From an uncultured Clostridia bacterium (GTDB taxonomy: Bacteria > Bacillota > Clostridia > Oscillospirales > Ruminococcaceae), in assembly GCA_947625375.1 (NCBI GenBank), contig CANQOC010000010.1, positions 1-64,000 of the forward strand: a stretch of DNA of 64,000 bases. The letters are read 5' to 3'. The notes beneath the pieces are model-generated. The model made no database searches. It worked only from the letters and a program-made list of their open reading frames with translations, and was not told the origin of the DNA. A program made the position numbers and the translations under genes. Below, in pieces: positions 1-8,070 of the stretch. Position 1 is the stretch's first letter. The number at the start of each line of letters is the position of its first letter.

Positions 1-31
1 ACTCGCTATTTCCGCAAATGAGCCGTCAGCT

Positions 32-68
32 ATGATATATTAGGTGTGATTCTCACCCTTTATATCAT
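32..68. repeat. 15-bp inverted repeat (hairpin)
   Basis: Arms at 32-46 and 54-68 match at 13 of 15 positions around a 7-base loop. It lies in host DNA outside the mobile element. No gene is recognisable in the first 300 bases. The hairpin has no clear T-run, so it could be a structured RNA or part of a dispersed repeat. Confidence 0.5.
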
Positions 69-173
69 ACATCTTCAAAAGGCTCACAGGGGTCTTGGGG
101 ACAGAGTCCCCAAGCCGCGACCGCAGTCGCGGGACCCCTTACGAAGTGCGCTCCGCAAGGGGTGAATTAAAAA

Positions 174-195
174 AACAGTCCGGTGGATTGTTTTT
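174..195. terminator. Intrinsic terminator, left host flank
   Basis: AACAGTCC-GGT-GGATTGTT forms an 8-bp stem with one wobble pair, followed by T residues. A matching hairpin in inverted orientation lies beyond the other end of the element at 16546. An A-run on the other side means it may work in both directions. Confidence 0.55.
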
Positions 196-301
196 CAATA
201 TCCCGTAAAACCGCGTAAATAGGGCATAAACCCGCATCAATAGGACATTTGCACTTTTAGTAACTTCTTATAAGTTCTTAAAAGTTCTTATAAATTCTCG
301 G

Positions 302-325
302 TCAAATGTGGTAAAAGATGTGGTA
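302..325. repeat. Left element end: integrase arm-type repeat
   Basis: TCAAATGTGGTAAA is followed by a second TGTGGTA 12 bases after the first. The same 14-mer and second TGTGGTA occur in the same orientation at 16434-16456. The repeat lies directly beyond the integrase stop codon, where Tn916-family elements carry Int arm-binding sites. The exact crossover points, which should lie just outside, are not resolved. Confidence 0.55.
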
Positions 326-327
326 AA

Positions 328-1587
328 TCAAGAAATCTTAATCAATCCTTCAAGCCTCGCAAAACTCGCTTTCTTCCTATCGAGGTTTGACTCATTATAA
401 ATGTCCATCGTCGTGCTTATGTCGGCGTGACCCATTATCTCTTGTATGATTTTAATATCCCGCTCATTCTCACAAAGACGTGTGCAGAATGTGTGTCGCA
501 GATTATGACACGAAAAATGAGGTAATAGCACCGCTTCTCGGTGTTCACGCTCGGCACGGTCTGTTTCTTCCGTGTTATATGTTTTAATGATTTTATCAAG
601 GGCGCGATTTACGGCAAACGGATTTTGCAGATTTCCGGATTCGTTTTGCCAAATGAAGTTGGAATATCCGTCAATCGTATCTTTGCATCCTCCGTTTTCG
701 ACCTGCGACTTCCTCTGTTGAATCAGCGCATTGCGGACGTTCTCAAACATCGGTATATCGCGCACTCCGCTTTGTGTTTTAGTCGAGGTGACGTGGAATT
801 CATAGTGTCCGGTATCGGTGTAGCGATAGGTCAGATTGTGATTTATGCTAATTGTGCCATTCTGCCAATCAATGTCCTGCCAGCGCAAACCCAGCATTTC
901 ACCTATACGGCATCCAGTACCAATCAAGCAAGTAAGCAACGGCAACCATTCTTTAAAGGTTGAGTGATTCGCAACATAAGAAAAGAATATGCTTTGCTGC
1001 TGTTCCGTCAAAGCGTGTCGCTTTTCCGTCGTCCAATCTCGACCCTTTTTCAAATCCGTCATTATTCCATCGAGCGGATTAAGCCTGATATATCCGTCGC
1101 GGATAGCCAGTTCAAAAACGGGATGTATAAGCTTATAGATATTCTTGATTGTATTAGGCTTGAATCCTCTATCGACTATCAAGGTATTAAAGAAATTCCG
1201 CATCGCACTATATTTAATGCCGGATATGTTCTGATAGCCTATCTCATCTCTGACAAACTTGTTGTACAGATACTTATAGTTGTCTGACGTGGATTTCTTC
1301 AATTCCGTCCGCTGGGATATGTACTTATCCCATAAATTATTTAAGCGAACGTCGCGCTGAAAGATTATCCCGTCTTCAAGGTCACGCCTAATAGCCTGCT
1401 CCATTTTGCGGAGGGATTCGCATTCCCTTTTCCCGCTCGGGGTATGGTCGGTGTCAACCAATCTCCAACTATAAACGCTTTGCCTTTTGCCGGTCTGGTC
1501 GTTATAGCGGAATTCATATCGTCCATCCGCTTTTTGGTATTCATTGTCGCGTAATAAGCGTCCTTTTGTGTCCTTTCTTTTCTCCAT
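328..1587 (-). CDS. int: Tyrosine recombinase, Tn916-type integrase
   Basis: A 419-residue site-specific recombinase that would integrate and excise the element. The N-terminus (residues 1-75) has the Tn916 Int arm-binding pattern (KGRLLRDNEYQKADGRYEFRY), followed by a SAM-like core-binding domain and the catalytic domain. All expected active-site residues are visible: R227 in GTGCRIGEMLG, K270, H361-x-x-R364 in HNLRH, H387 in MGHAD and nucleophile Y397. Length is close to the 405 residues of Tn916 Int. It is the last gene of the leftward gene set, ending against the left arm repeat, with an excisionase upstream as in Tn916. It appears intact. Confidence 0.93.
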   Translation of the reverse strand: MEKRKDTKGRLLRDNEYQKADGRYEFRYNDQTGKRQSVYSWRLVDTDHTPSGKRECESLRKMEQAIRRDLEDGIIFQRDVRLNNLWDKYISQRTELKKSTSDNYKYLYNKFVRDEIGYQNISGIKYSAMRNFFNTLIVDRGFKPNTIKNIYKLIHPVFELAIRDGYIRLNPLDGIMTDLKKGRDWTTEKRHALTEQQQSIFFSYVANHSTFKEWLPLLTCLIGTGCRIGEMLGLRWQDIDWQNGTISINHNLTYRYTDTGHYEFHVTSTKTQSGVRDIPMFENVRNALIQQRKSQVENGGCKDTIDGYSNFIWQNESGNLQNPFAVNRALDKIIKTYNTEETDRAEREHREAVLLPHFSCHNLRHTFCTRLCENERDIKIIQEIMGHADISTTMDIYNESNLDRKKASFARLEGLIKIS

Positions 1588-1703
1588 AAATTACAGCCTC
1601 CTATTTTCTGTAATTTGTATATTGAGGAAAAGAGCAATACTAGGTCTAGTATTATAGCACTGCTTCATGTTTATTTCAAGTCCTTTTCTAAAATTTTTAT
1701 ATG

Positions 1704-1886
1704 TTAAATGCAATTCGCGTTATCTATGAATCGCTCAAATTGTTTTCTCTTTATTTGTGCGCGACTGGAATTCCATAATACCCAGTCGGCGTTTTTATTG
1801 TCATTCGCCAAACTTCTTAGCTTGTTTTCGCCGATTCTGAAATACTCGGCGGCTTCTTCTATGCTTAACGTGTACTTTTCCCACAC
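1704..1886 (-). CDS. xis: Excisionase (Tn916 Xis-like)
   Basis: A small basic winged-helix DNA-bending protein that would help Int excise the element. The run [20 protein letters not shown] and the ending [12 protein letters not shown] closely follow Tn916 Xis. No ATG exists in frame. GTG at 1886 is the first conventional start, but the Shine-Dalgarno (AAAGAAGGATGAG) is better placed for an ATT codon at 1902-1904. That start would add KIEIP and restore the N-terminal length of Tn916 Xis. The true product is therefore probably 66 residues. It lies 117 bp upstream of int. Confidence 0.85.
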   Translation of the reverse strand: MWEKYTLSIEEAAEYFRIGENKLRSLANDNKNADWVLWNSSRAQIKRKQFERFIDNANCI

Positions 1887-1937
1887 AGGAATCTCAATCT
1901 TAATAAGCTCATCCTTCTTTCAAAAAAGAATAAGCCG

Positions 1938-2177
1938 TCAGAACGACGGCTTAAAATTGGTGTCGCTCAAAAGCGGCTTAATATTGTCGGGGTCGGATAT
2001 GTCCATACCCTTATACTTAGCAATAAATCTTAACAAATCGTCGCGAGCGACCTTTAAGCTGCCTATCCTGATTGCCGGCAAAATTCCCGAATAAACTAAC
2101 GGATAAATCTGATACGGCTGTTTGCCTATCAAATCTCCGACTTCTTTAATAGAGTAAAGTAATTTTTCAGTGTTCAT
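1938..2177 (-). CDS. Small helix-turn-helix (MerR/excisionase-fold) protein
   Basis: A 79-residue protein whose first 50 residues (YSIKEVGDLIGKQPYQIYPLV...IRIGSLKVARDDLLRFI) have the winged-helix pattern of excisionase-type DNA-binding domains. The ATG at 2177 is chosen because AAAGGA lies at normal distance upstream; longer readings lack a ribosome site. It sits between xis and the virion-like genes, so it could be a second recombination directionality factor or a regulator of the late genes. The assignment to the fold is fairly secure; the role is inference. Confidence 0.75.
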   Translation of the reverse strand: MNTEKLLYSIKEVGDLIGKQPYQIYPLVYSGILPAIRIGSLKVARDDLLRFIAKYKGMDISDPDNIKPLLSDTNFKPSF

Positions 2178-2220
2178 AATCAAAATCCTTTCCAAATGCC
2201 TAAATAAAATCACTATTTTA

Positions 2221-2706
2221 TTATTTGTTAAACAGGTAAATATTTCCAATGAATTGGAATCCATAATATGAAGCGGAATTATACACTTCGATACTTTCCA
2301 AATCAAATTTGCCGATGCCGAATTTATTTAACTCGGTATCATTTTCTAATGTATCTTCTACAATCTGAGATAACACGTCCGCACGATTGCCGATATAGTC
2401 GCCCTCAACCTTCGGTATATCTTTATCAAGTAAATCGCAATGACAAATCGCATACAGCACTAAACGCGCTTCTTTTAGCTGCGCTCCGATTTCCGGCGAA
2501 ACCACTTCGTAAAATATATATGTGCTCTTATCCTTAATCGTATCGTCCACAAATAGATGAGATTTGACGTGCTTGTTAAACTCTTGAATCTTTTGAATAT
2601 CTGATATATTCTCATCTGCGACGATAAACTTTTTCAAGTCCTCATTCTGCAACAAAGCTTCCTTCAGCTTGATTTTTAATAGTGCTGTATCTTTTGTATG
2701 ACTCAT
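2221..2706 (-). CDS. Phage-like protein, possible neck/tail-completion protein
   Basis: A 161-residue protein not firmly recognised. Its middle (EARLVLYAICHCDLLDKD, then GNRADVLSQIVED) and end (IGKFDLESIEVYNSASYYGFQF) recall small neck or tail-completion proteins of tailed phages, which share a GxRxDxL pattern and a terminal beta strand. It overlaps the preceding gene by four bases (ATGA), so the two are translationally coupled. It is the last virion-like gene before the recombination module. No catalytic motif or membrane segment is visible. Confidence 0.45.
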   Translation of the reverse strand: MSHTKDTALLKIKLKEALLQNEDLKKFIVADENISDIQKIQEFNKHVKSHLFVDDTIKDKSTYIFYEVVSPEIGAQLKEARLVLYAICHCDLLDKDIPKVEGDYIGNRADVLSQIVEDTLENDTELNKFGIGKFDLESIEVYNSASYYGFQFIGNIYLFNK

Positions 2707-3509
2707 CTTTCGCCCTCGCTTTCATAATAGTTTTTATACCAAAGCTCCGGTTTAAATGTATTCTTTTCATCGCCCCACACTGAAACCCGTGTCTTATCTA
2801 TTCCGAAAAGCGTATTGACACTCAGACGATTAAACGAATCCATCAGTTGGAAAACGGTTATATCCCAGATATTAACCAAATTAAGTGACGGATGATAAGC
2901 TGCGACGCTGCTAATGAGATTACCCAGCGAATAGCTGTTGTCGCCCTTGCGCCGGTTGTTTTCCGCTTCGGCTTTCTGCATACGCTCGAACATTTTACGC
3001 GCTTTATTATTTTTGAATCTGAGATTTTCGGGATTTTTATCAGGCTCATATACGCAGCATATCTGTTGCATAATTTCAATAGCATCATAAAATTGCTTTT
3101 CGCCAATAAAGGTTAAAATATTTTCCTCCGTTAGTCGTTCCGCATCTTTCGGAAATACGCTGAATACAAAGCCATCGTCCGCTGTTTTAATCGCTCGGAT
3201 TTGTTCGACAAAAAAGAAATTGAGGATTTCCTCGTACATTTTCTGCAAAGACAAATCCTGCGAAATCATATCAAATAGTTTAATGCTTTTGCGTTCCTCG
3301 TCAGTCAGATTCTCCCAGGCTTCTTTTCCGGCTTCGCCTTTAAACGACGTGTAATAATGCTCAGGCGTTAATTTCAAGAAAACGAGATAAAGCGAATACA
3401 CATCAAATCCAAGCTCGGAAAGCTCTCTTAACGTCGGCTTCTTTATATGCCCGACCTCCGTCGATAACGGTTTAGCATTGAGCAATAAAACGTAATCAAG
3501 CTTTGACAT
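2703..3509 (-). CDS. Phage-like protein, possible tail assembly chaperone
   Basis: A 268-residue, largely helical protein. The C-terminal part (SYSLGNLISSVAAYHPSL then VNIWDITVFQLMDSFNRL) resembles the ISxVxxxHPSxNxxxIxxLTxxQLxDxFxR pattern I associate with tail-assembly-chaperone-type proteins encoded after the tail tube gene. That comparison is from memory and needs a profile search. It lies two genes downstream of the tail-tube-like protein, the position expected for a chaperone. It overlaps the upstream HTH gene by 14 bp and the downstream gene by 4 bp. Confidence 0.4.
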   Translation of the reverse strand: MSKLDYVLLLNAKPLSTEVGHIKKPTLRELSELGFDVYSLYLVFLKLTPEHYYTSFKGEAGKEAWENLTDEERKSIKLFDMISQDLSLQKMYEEILNFFFVEQIRAIKTADDGFVFSVFPKDAERLTEENILTFIGEKQFYDAIEIMQQICCVYEPDKNPENLRFKNNKARKMFERMQKAEAENNRRKGDNSYSLGNLISSVAAYHPSLNLVNIWDITVFQLMDSFNRLSVNTLFGIDKTRVSVWGDEKNTFKPELWYKNYYESEGER

Positions 3510-3882
3510 TGCCTTTTCCTTTCTTTGCAGTCGTTTTAAATTTTGCAGATGTCGCTTTCGGCTTTGCCTTTTCGACGGGCTTTTCCTCTATTGGCATTTT
3601 CTCAATCGGCTTTTCTACTTCCGGGGTTTCTTCAATCGGTGTTTCCTCTTTTGGCGGATTCACGGGCGGTTTCGTAAATGTGCCGTTCATTTTTGCTGCA
3701 TATGCTTTGTTAATCCCGTCAACTATCTGTTTATGATTATATTCCGTGACATATCGGATGCCATTCTCGACCTCGGAAATCAACATCGCTGAAACGTCGC
3801 AATAAGCAGCGACATCGCGTAAAGATAATCCGCGCAATTTGCGGTATCTTTTTAATTCCTCTTTCGTAAGTATGATAATCAC
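3496..3882 (-). CDS. HTH protein with Pro/Glu/Lys-rich tail
   Basis: An XRE/Cro-type helix-turn-helix covers about the first 45 residues (KRYRKLRGLSLRDVAAYC, then DVSAMLISEVENG). The C-terminal half is low-complexity Pro-Glu-Lys sequence with repeated PIEE/PVEK units and a basic end. The start is unclear. GTG at 3880-3882 sits inside the Shine-Dalgarno AAAGGAG, while the codon at ideal spacing is ATA at 3871-3873; no ATG lies nearby. The gene interrupts the virion-like block between the tail-tube-like and chaperone-like genes. It may regulate late genes or bind DNA or particles through its tail; the role is unknown. Confidence 0.6.
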   Translation of the reverse strand: MIIILTKEELKRYRKLRGLSLRDVAAYCDVSAMLISEVENGIRYVTEYNHKQIVDGINKAYAAKMNGTFTKPPVNPPKEETPIEETPEVEKPIEKMPIEEKPVEKAKPKATSAKFKTTAKKGKGNVKA

Positions 3883-4019
3883 TCCTTTGTAAAAATTTAG
3901 TAAAAAATGTGAACCTCTCGCTAAATAAATTAACGAAAGGTTCAGCAGCATATGATGCGAAAACATAACTGTATTATATGTGAAATGAAACTCTGATACT
4001 GTACAGATAGAAGTTAAAA

Positions 4020-4763
4020 TTATTCCTCGTCGTCGGAAGTATCTTCGACTAAGTCAAGAATATCGCCGTCTTTCGATTCAAGGAGGTCAAAAGAAAGGCT
4101 TACAGAAGCGGGGTCACCCTCAGAGCTAAACGAAAGCTCAAAGTTGCGCTGAATAGAAGCCTTATACGCCGTCATAATAAACGGAGTTAAAAGTCCTTCT
4201 TCGTTTTTATCCAGCGTCTTCATAGTAATAAAGTAATCTGGCGGTACCTGCTTGTTGTTAAACGAAATACGCTTAACATCAGATTCTTTCGCAACCATAT
4301 AACCAACGTCGTATTTCTTGTCAGCGGTGATTCCCTCAGCAGTAAAAGTACCTTCGGCAAAAGTACCTTTAATCATAGCGGTTTCATCGCCATACTGACC
4401 CTCTGGGAACACGAAAACAGTGCCAGCCTTTACAGTACCTTTCTTGGGCTTAATGGTAAGAGTACCTTCGCCGCCCTGAATAGTTTCCTTAGTCGCGATA
4501 ACGGCGTTAGACTCGATTTTGCCATCAGACAAAAGCGCAAACAGTTTAAATGGATAAACCTGTGCTTCGATAGTCATCGTACCGGTCAGCGGGTCTTGGA
4601 ACGCGATTCTACGAGAACCCTTAGCCATAGCGTAAACACTGGAAGCAGAAACACCGGCAGTGGTGACGTTAGCGGTATCGAAGAACAGATAAGGAGCCAT
4701 AGTCTTGAGTATGCGAATATCAACATCACAAGTTTGTCTATTAGCCTTATTAAGTTCGGGCAT
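4020..4763 (-). CDS. Phage tail-tube-like / virion structural protein
   Basis: A 247-residue, beta-rich acidic protein. The last third (ITMKTLDKNEEGLL..., then IQRNFELSFSSEGDPASVSL, then DLL..DG) resembles tail-tube or virion structural proteins of large Firmicutes phages. Residues about 85-150 look like an inserted beta domain. A good Shine-Dalgarno (AAAGGAGAG) precedes the ATG. It directly follows the capsid gene, consistent with a virion role, although no sheath, tape-measure or baseplate gene is present. The exact virion position is inference. Confidence 0.6.
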   Translation of the reverse strand: MPELNKANRQTCDVDIRILKTMAPYLFFDTANVTTAGVSASSVYAMAKGSRRIAFQDPLTGTMTIEAQVYPFKLFALLSDGKIESNAVIATKETIQGGEGTLTIKPKKGTVKAGTVFVFPEGQYGDETAMIKGTFAEGTFTAEGITADKKYDVGYMVAKESDVKRISFNNKQVPPDYFITMKTLDKNEEGLLTPFIMTAYKASIQRNFELSFSSEGDPASVSLSFDLLESKDGDILDLVEDTSDDEE

Positions 4764-4846
4764 TATATTTGCTCTCCTTTCTTAAAGATTTAAAAGTCAA
4801 AACCGCCGCAGACTATTGCCCACGGCGGTTATATAGTTTAATAAAA

Positions 4847-5683
4847 TTATTCTCCGGTCTTAACGGAAACGACCGAAACGCCGTTGGTGTGCAAAAGTTT
4901 TGCAGCAACGAGGTCGTAGGTCAAAATGTCAGTACCGATTTTGGCAAGATTTCTATGTTCCTCAACGGAAGGCACTTTCTGCCAGACAACGCCAAGCGCG
5001 CCCTTCTTGATAAGGAACGCATAAGCATTGCTTTCATCGGCGGTGCCACTGTCAGTCAGGTAAACGGGGATGCCTCTGTAATAGCCGACAAGTCCGGTAT
5101 CTTCGACAATGCCGTTCCCAGCCATATTATAAGTCTTAACCGCAGAAATAAATTCATCCCATTTAGCAATGCTGGAATAAAGCTTGCTGTTTACGGCAAT
5201 ACCGGCAAAGCTCGAAATCTGTTGCTGGTCGCCAAAAACTTCAAGCGCGGCATCAAATTTAGCAGCAGCAAAAGTACCGAGCGATTCAACCTCGGTCTTG
5301 TAGGCGGCGGTATCAACGATGCTCTTAGCTAAAGTTTCGTCAAGAGAAACAGACATAGCATCTGCAAGCTGCTCGACAAGCTGAGTCTTAGCCGAACCCT
5401 TCACCTGGATGGAAGCTTTGTCGGCGATAAATACAGCAGCATAATGCTGCTTAACTTCGGCGGTGTTATCGGTCATCGCAATGTCTTCAAAGGTAGCGGT
5501 GCCGCCATCTTCAAGCACTTTTGCGCCGGAAATCCGGTTAAAAACAGGGAAATGAACGGTATTTCCACAAGTAGTAATATCAACATCGTCGGAATAATCC
5601 TTAGCCAACTTACTTATAATCAGTCGCTTGCCCAACTCGGCGTTTACTGCATCGGCAAACACTTCAGGAATAATTAAAGCCAT
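4847..5683 (-). CDS. Major capsid protein, HK97-fold (P22/N4-gp56-like)
   Basis: A 278-residue protein with the organisation of short P22/N4-gp56-type coat proteins. It opens with MALIIPEVFADAV; then comes the GNTVHFPVF strand near residue 40; later come ADKASIQ, LADAMSVSLDETLAKSI, a GIAVNSKLYSSI segment and a C-terminal strand (DLVAAKLLHTNGVSVVSV). It follows the scaffold-like gene by 39 bp with a strong ribosome site, the usual scaffold-capsid order. No protease domain or cleavable delta region is apparent. It is the clearest evidence that the element derives from, or packages into, a virus particle. Confidence 0.82.
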   Translation of the reverse strand: MALIIPEVFADAVNAELGKRLIISKLAKDYSDDVDITTCGNTVHFPVFNRISGAKVLEDGGTATFEDIAMTDNTAEVKQHYAAVFIADKASIQVKGSAKTQLVEQLADAMSVSLDETLAKSIVDTAAYKTEVESLGTFAAAKFDAALEVFGDQQQISSFAGIAVNSKLYSSIAKWDEFISAVKTYNMAGNGIVEDTGLVGYYRGIPVYLTDSGTADESNAYAFLIKKGALGVVWQKVPSVEEHRNLAKIGTDILTYDLVAAKLLHTNGVSVVSVKTGE

Positions 5684-5722
5684 TAAATATATCTCCTTTC
5701 ATAAGATTTTTTGTTAATCAAG

Positions 5723-6259
5723 TTATCGTCCAACCAACGAACGATAAATTTCGGGATTTTCCGCAAATAGACGTTCTTTTTCGTCTAGGCTCATCTTTGC
5801 GAAAGCCTCCGCCGTAACGGTTTCACCGCTTTTGTGGTCGGTCGGCTTATATCCCGTTTGTCTGACCCTTTCAGTTACCGTGTCATTAACGATTTTTGTT
5901 AATGTCGCGGAAAGCTTATCAAGGTCGGCATCCTCTCTAATGTAATCGGAAAGTTCGTCGGAAACGCCCTTTGCTTTTAAATTTTCGAGGAAGTTTAATT
6001 TTCTTTCACGCGCTTCAAGACTAGCGAGACGATTCTCAAAGTCGATTTCGGCTTCCGACTTTTGCGCCGGTGTCAGCTTCTTGACTTCATCCTCCAATTC
6101 CTTAACGCGGTTAGCATATTTTGTGCGTACTCGGTCGGTTTCGGATTGGATTCTCGCGTTGACTTCCGCTTCCGTGAAAGTTTTCTCAGTCTGACCTCCT
6201 GCACCCTCAACGGTTACAGTCGCGCCCTCCTGCGTGGTAGTATTCTGATTATTTTCCAT
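5723..6259 (-). CDS. Phage capsid scaffolding protein (DUF4355-like)
   Basis: A 178-residue, highly charged protein. A disordered N-terminus (about residues 1-30) leads into the FTEAEVNARIQSETDRVR motif typical of DUF4355 scaffolds. Two coiled-coil stretches follow (about 35-60 and 70-100), and the end (FAKMSLDEKERLFAENPEIY) is a conserved helix of these proteins. Scaffolds guide coat assembly and then leave the shell. It lies immediately upstream of the capsid gene with AAAGGA before its ATG. Confidence 0.82.
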   Translation of the reverse strand: MENNQNTTTQEGATVTVEGAGGQTEKTFTEAEVNARIQSETDRVRTKYANRVKELEDEVKKLTPAQKSEAEIDFENRLASLEARERKLNFLENLKAKGVSDELSDYIREDADLDKLSATLTKIVNDTVTERVRQTGYKPTDHKSGETVTAEAFAKMSLDEKERLFAENPEIYRSLVGR

Positions 6260-6465
6260 AATGCAAAATCCTTTCTGTTAGCGTTTGCACTTTGTCGCCC
6301 TTGCAAAGTTCGACATAAGGCACCCGCCATGTATAAGTTTAGTTAATAATTTTTTCGACGCTGGGAATACACCCAGCAAAAGATGAAGATATTTGAGCAT
6401 TAAGCTCGGACATACACGCAATATAAAAAGTGTTGATAAAATCTTTTTCTTTTTTGGTGTATGAA

Positions 6466-6487
6466 TATAAAAACCCGCCATCGGCGG
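6466..6487 (-). terminator. Intrinsic terminator before the capsid module
   Basis: Read on the minus strand, CCGCC-GAT-GGCGG is followed by GTTTTTAT. It separates the HTH gene at 6610-6804 from the scaffold-capsid block. The rest of the gene-free stretch 6260-6609 shows no convincing coding sequence. A sequence fitting an extended -10 on the plus strand (TGGTATAAT) lies near 6600. Confidence 0.7.
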
Positions 6488-6609
6488 ATAATTATTAAAT
6501 TAAGTGCGCATTTTGGACGGATGCGCCGAACCGTTTGTTTAATCCAATGAAAAAATGAATAATACTTCGTTGAAGCGTTCAGCTATTCGCCTCAACAGTG
6601 GTATAATAA

Positions 6610-6804
6610 TCATCGCTTAGATGAGTAATTATCAATAATATAAATCATAACATCAATGATTTCGGCATTAAATCTCAATCGCCCTTGAAACCAATGACTC
6701 AATGAAGGCGCGGATATGCCAAGCACGTCAGCAAAATCCCGCTTCTTAATCTTGTTTTTTCGCAAAAAGCTTGCAACCTCGGATTGTAGCGTTCGCGTTG
6801 GCAT
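6610..6804 (-). CDS. Small Cro/XRE-type repressor-like protein
   Basis: A 64-residue single-domain helix-turn-helix protein (VASFLRKNKIKKRDFADVLG, then ISAPSLSHWFQGR). The ATG at 6804 is chosen over upstream codons because AGGTGA is placed correctly before it. It stands alone between the polymerase operon and the capsid module, flanked by a terminator downstream and an 11-bp inverted repeat upstream (6908-6935) that could be its operator. It is a plausible switch for the capsid genes, by inference. Confidence 0.78.
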   Translation of the reverse strand: MPTRTLQSEVASFLRKNKIKKRDFADVLGISAPSLSHWFQGRLRFNAEIIDVMIYIIDNYSSKR

Positions 6805-6907
6805 AAAATCACCTCGATAAGAAATCATATATATGATAACGAGCAATTTGCTCGGTATTTTCTGCCGGCATTGCTGCCGGCGTAAGCATTATTAAGAAAG
6901 GAATCAC

Positions 6908-6935
6908 AAACAATGAATGAACCAATTCATTGTTT
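6908..6935. promoter_or_regulatory. 11-bp perfect inverted repeat
   Basis: AAACAATGAAT and ATTCATTGTTT face each other across six bases, upstream of the HTH gene. It may be an operator or a hairpin. On the plus strand it lies within a nine-codon reading frame preceded by AAAGGA, which could be chance. Confidence 0.5.
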
Positions 6936-7105
6936 GAATTAGAAAAAGTCAATATAAAAATGAAACGTAATTGTAAGCAAGTTAATTTTGGAGCCGCGTT
7001 TGCAGATAGGAAAGAGGTTTATTATTTTTTGATGTAACTGTCAAGGTGTTTCGGCAAAAACGCGACTCCTAAAGGGGTAAAATATGTGATACTCAAAAAT
7101 AGCTC

Positions 7106-7137
7106 GGCGGAGGTGGTGAATCGCCCGCCTGACCACC
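7106..7137. other. Possible H-type pseudoknot
   Basis: GGCGG (7106-7110) and GGTGGT (7112-7117) are followed in the same order by CCGCC (7125-7129) and ACCACC (7132-7137). The two stems interleave, and the pairing works on either strand. It lies about 80 bp beyond the end of the zinc-ribbon gene. The surrounding 6940-7218 holds no convincing gene. Confidence 0.4.
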
Positions 7138-7218
7138 GCGGAACTAACAAGATAAATACAGATAGAAAAACACTGTATTCATTTCTAAAGTCGGACAACA
7201 AAACCCGCAAACCGCCTA

Positions 7219-8070
7219 TTATAGCGCATTTGCGGGATTTTCTATTTGCATATTTTTGCATTTTTGTTTTTCGTTTCTATGAGCTTCCGCACACGTTTTG
7301 CATCGCTTTCGGCTGTTGCTTGTCCGCTCAATCGGCGTTCCGCAATCTGAGCATAAAATTATACTTTTATCGTTTTTCCAAAGTCGCAGATACAAGTTTA
7401 TGTCGTCAAGGCTTTTGACCTCGATAAACGGTGTTTCGTCGCTTAAATCTGCTTTCAAGTTGGCGTTAAAATTGATTTTATATCCGGTGAAGGAAAGCCA
7501 ATCAGGATGATGTTTCCAACTGTTGTTTGTGCGGACGGTCAATGAGATAAAACCTGCATCCGATAACTCTTGTATCAGACTTAACTTATTCGTACCCGAT
7601 ATATTGCCTAACCCTGCAAGACGGAATATGTCGGATTTTGCCATTGCCTTATATTGATGACAACGGATTGAATCGCCGACCTTGTATAATCCGAGGTGCT
7701 TATGTAATATGAGCATAGCCAGCGCAAGCCTTTGTGCCTTTTCGCCGTCTATTGCCGAAATGACTTCCATTTCCGAATTGTAAAGAATAATCGGAGGCTT
7801 CGGCTTTTCCGCTTTCGTTTTCTTTTGAGGCAAGCGCGATAAGCGATTATAGCACGAAAGTAATTCATTACTAACTATATCTACCGGCATATATCGGTAG
7901 TAATCGGCTGCAACCTCCGAAACGCGGTGAATAATTGTGTTCCGTCTGTACGTCGTATCGTGAATCAAATGATTCATGTAGTTAGCAATCTTCGATTGAG
8001 CGTATCTATCATTCGCCAGAATCCCGCAGGATTCAATTTCTTTAATGTAGCTATCTTTGTTCAGTATCAT
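7219..8070 (-). CDS. Zinc-ribbon protein coupled to the RNA polymerase-like gene
   Basis: A 283-residue protein of unknown family. The C-terminus carries a four-cysteine zinc ribbon, CSDCGTPIERTSNSRKRC then KTCAE, near residues 243-262. The middle (about 110-200) looks like a winged-helix DNA-binding region, with FRLAGLGNISGTNKLSLIQ and later a beta pair. Its ATG overlaps the stop of the polymerase-like gene (ATGA), so the two products should be made together. A transcription factor, replication initiator-like protein or polymerase partner are all possible; none is proven. It has no transmembrane segment. Confidence 0.65.
   Translation of the reverse strand: MILNKDSYIKEIESCGILANDRYAQSKIANYMNHLIHDTTYRRNTIIHRVSEVAADYYRYMPVDIVSNELLSCYNRLSRLPQKKTKAEKPKPPIILYNSEMEVISAIDGEKAQRLALAMLILHKHLGLYKVGDSIRCHQYKAMAKSDIFRLAGLGNISGTNKLSLIQELSDAGFISLTVRTNNSWKHHPDWLSFTGYKINFNANLKADLSDETPFIEVKSLDDINLYLRLWKNDKSIILCSDCGTPIERTSNSRKRCKTCAEAHRNEKQKCKNMQIENPANAL

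Noticed and set aside
6278-6481. 67-residue frame upstream of the scaffold gene
   Set aside because: No usable ribosome site; it runs across a clear intrinsic terminator and has no recognisable domain.
7022-7261. 79-residue minus-strand frame after the zinc-ribbon gene, and the 110-residue frame opposite
   Set aside because: No ribosome site on either. The region is better explained by the GC-rich interleaved stems at 7106-7137.
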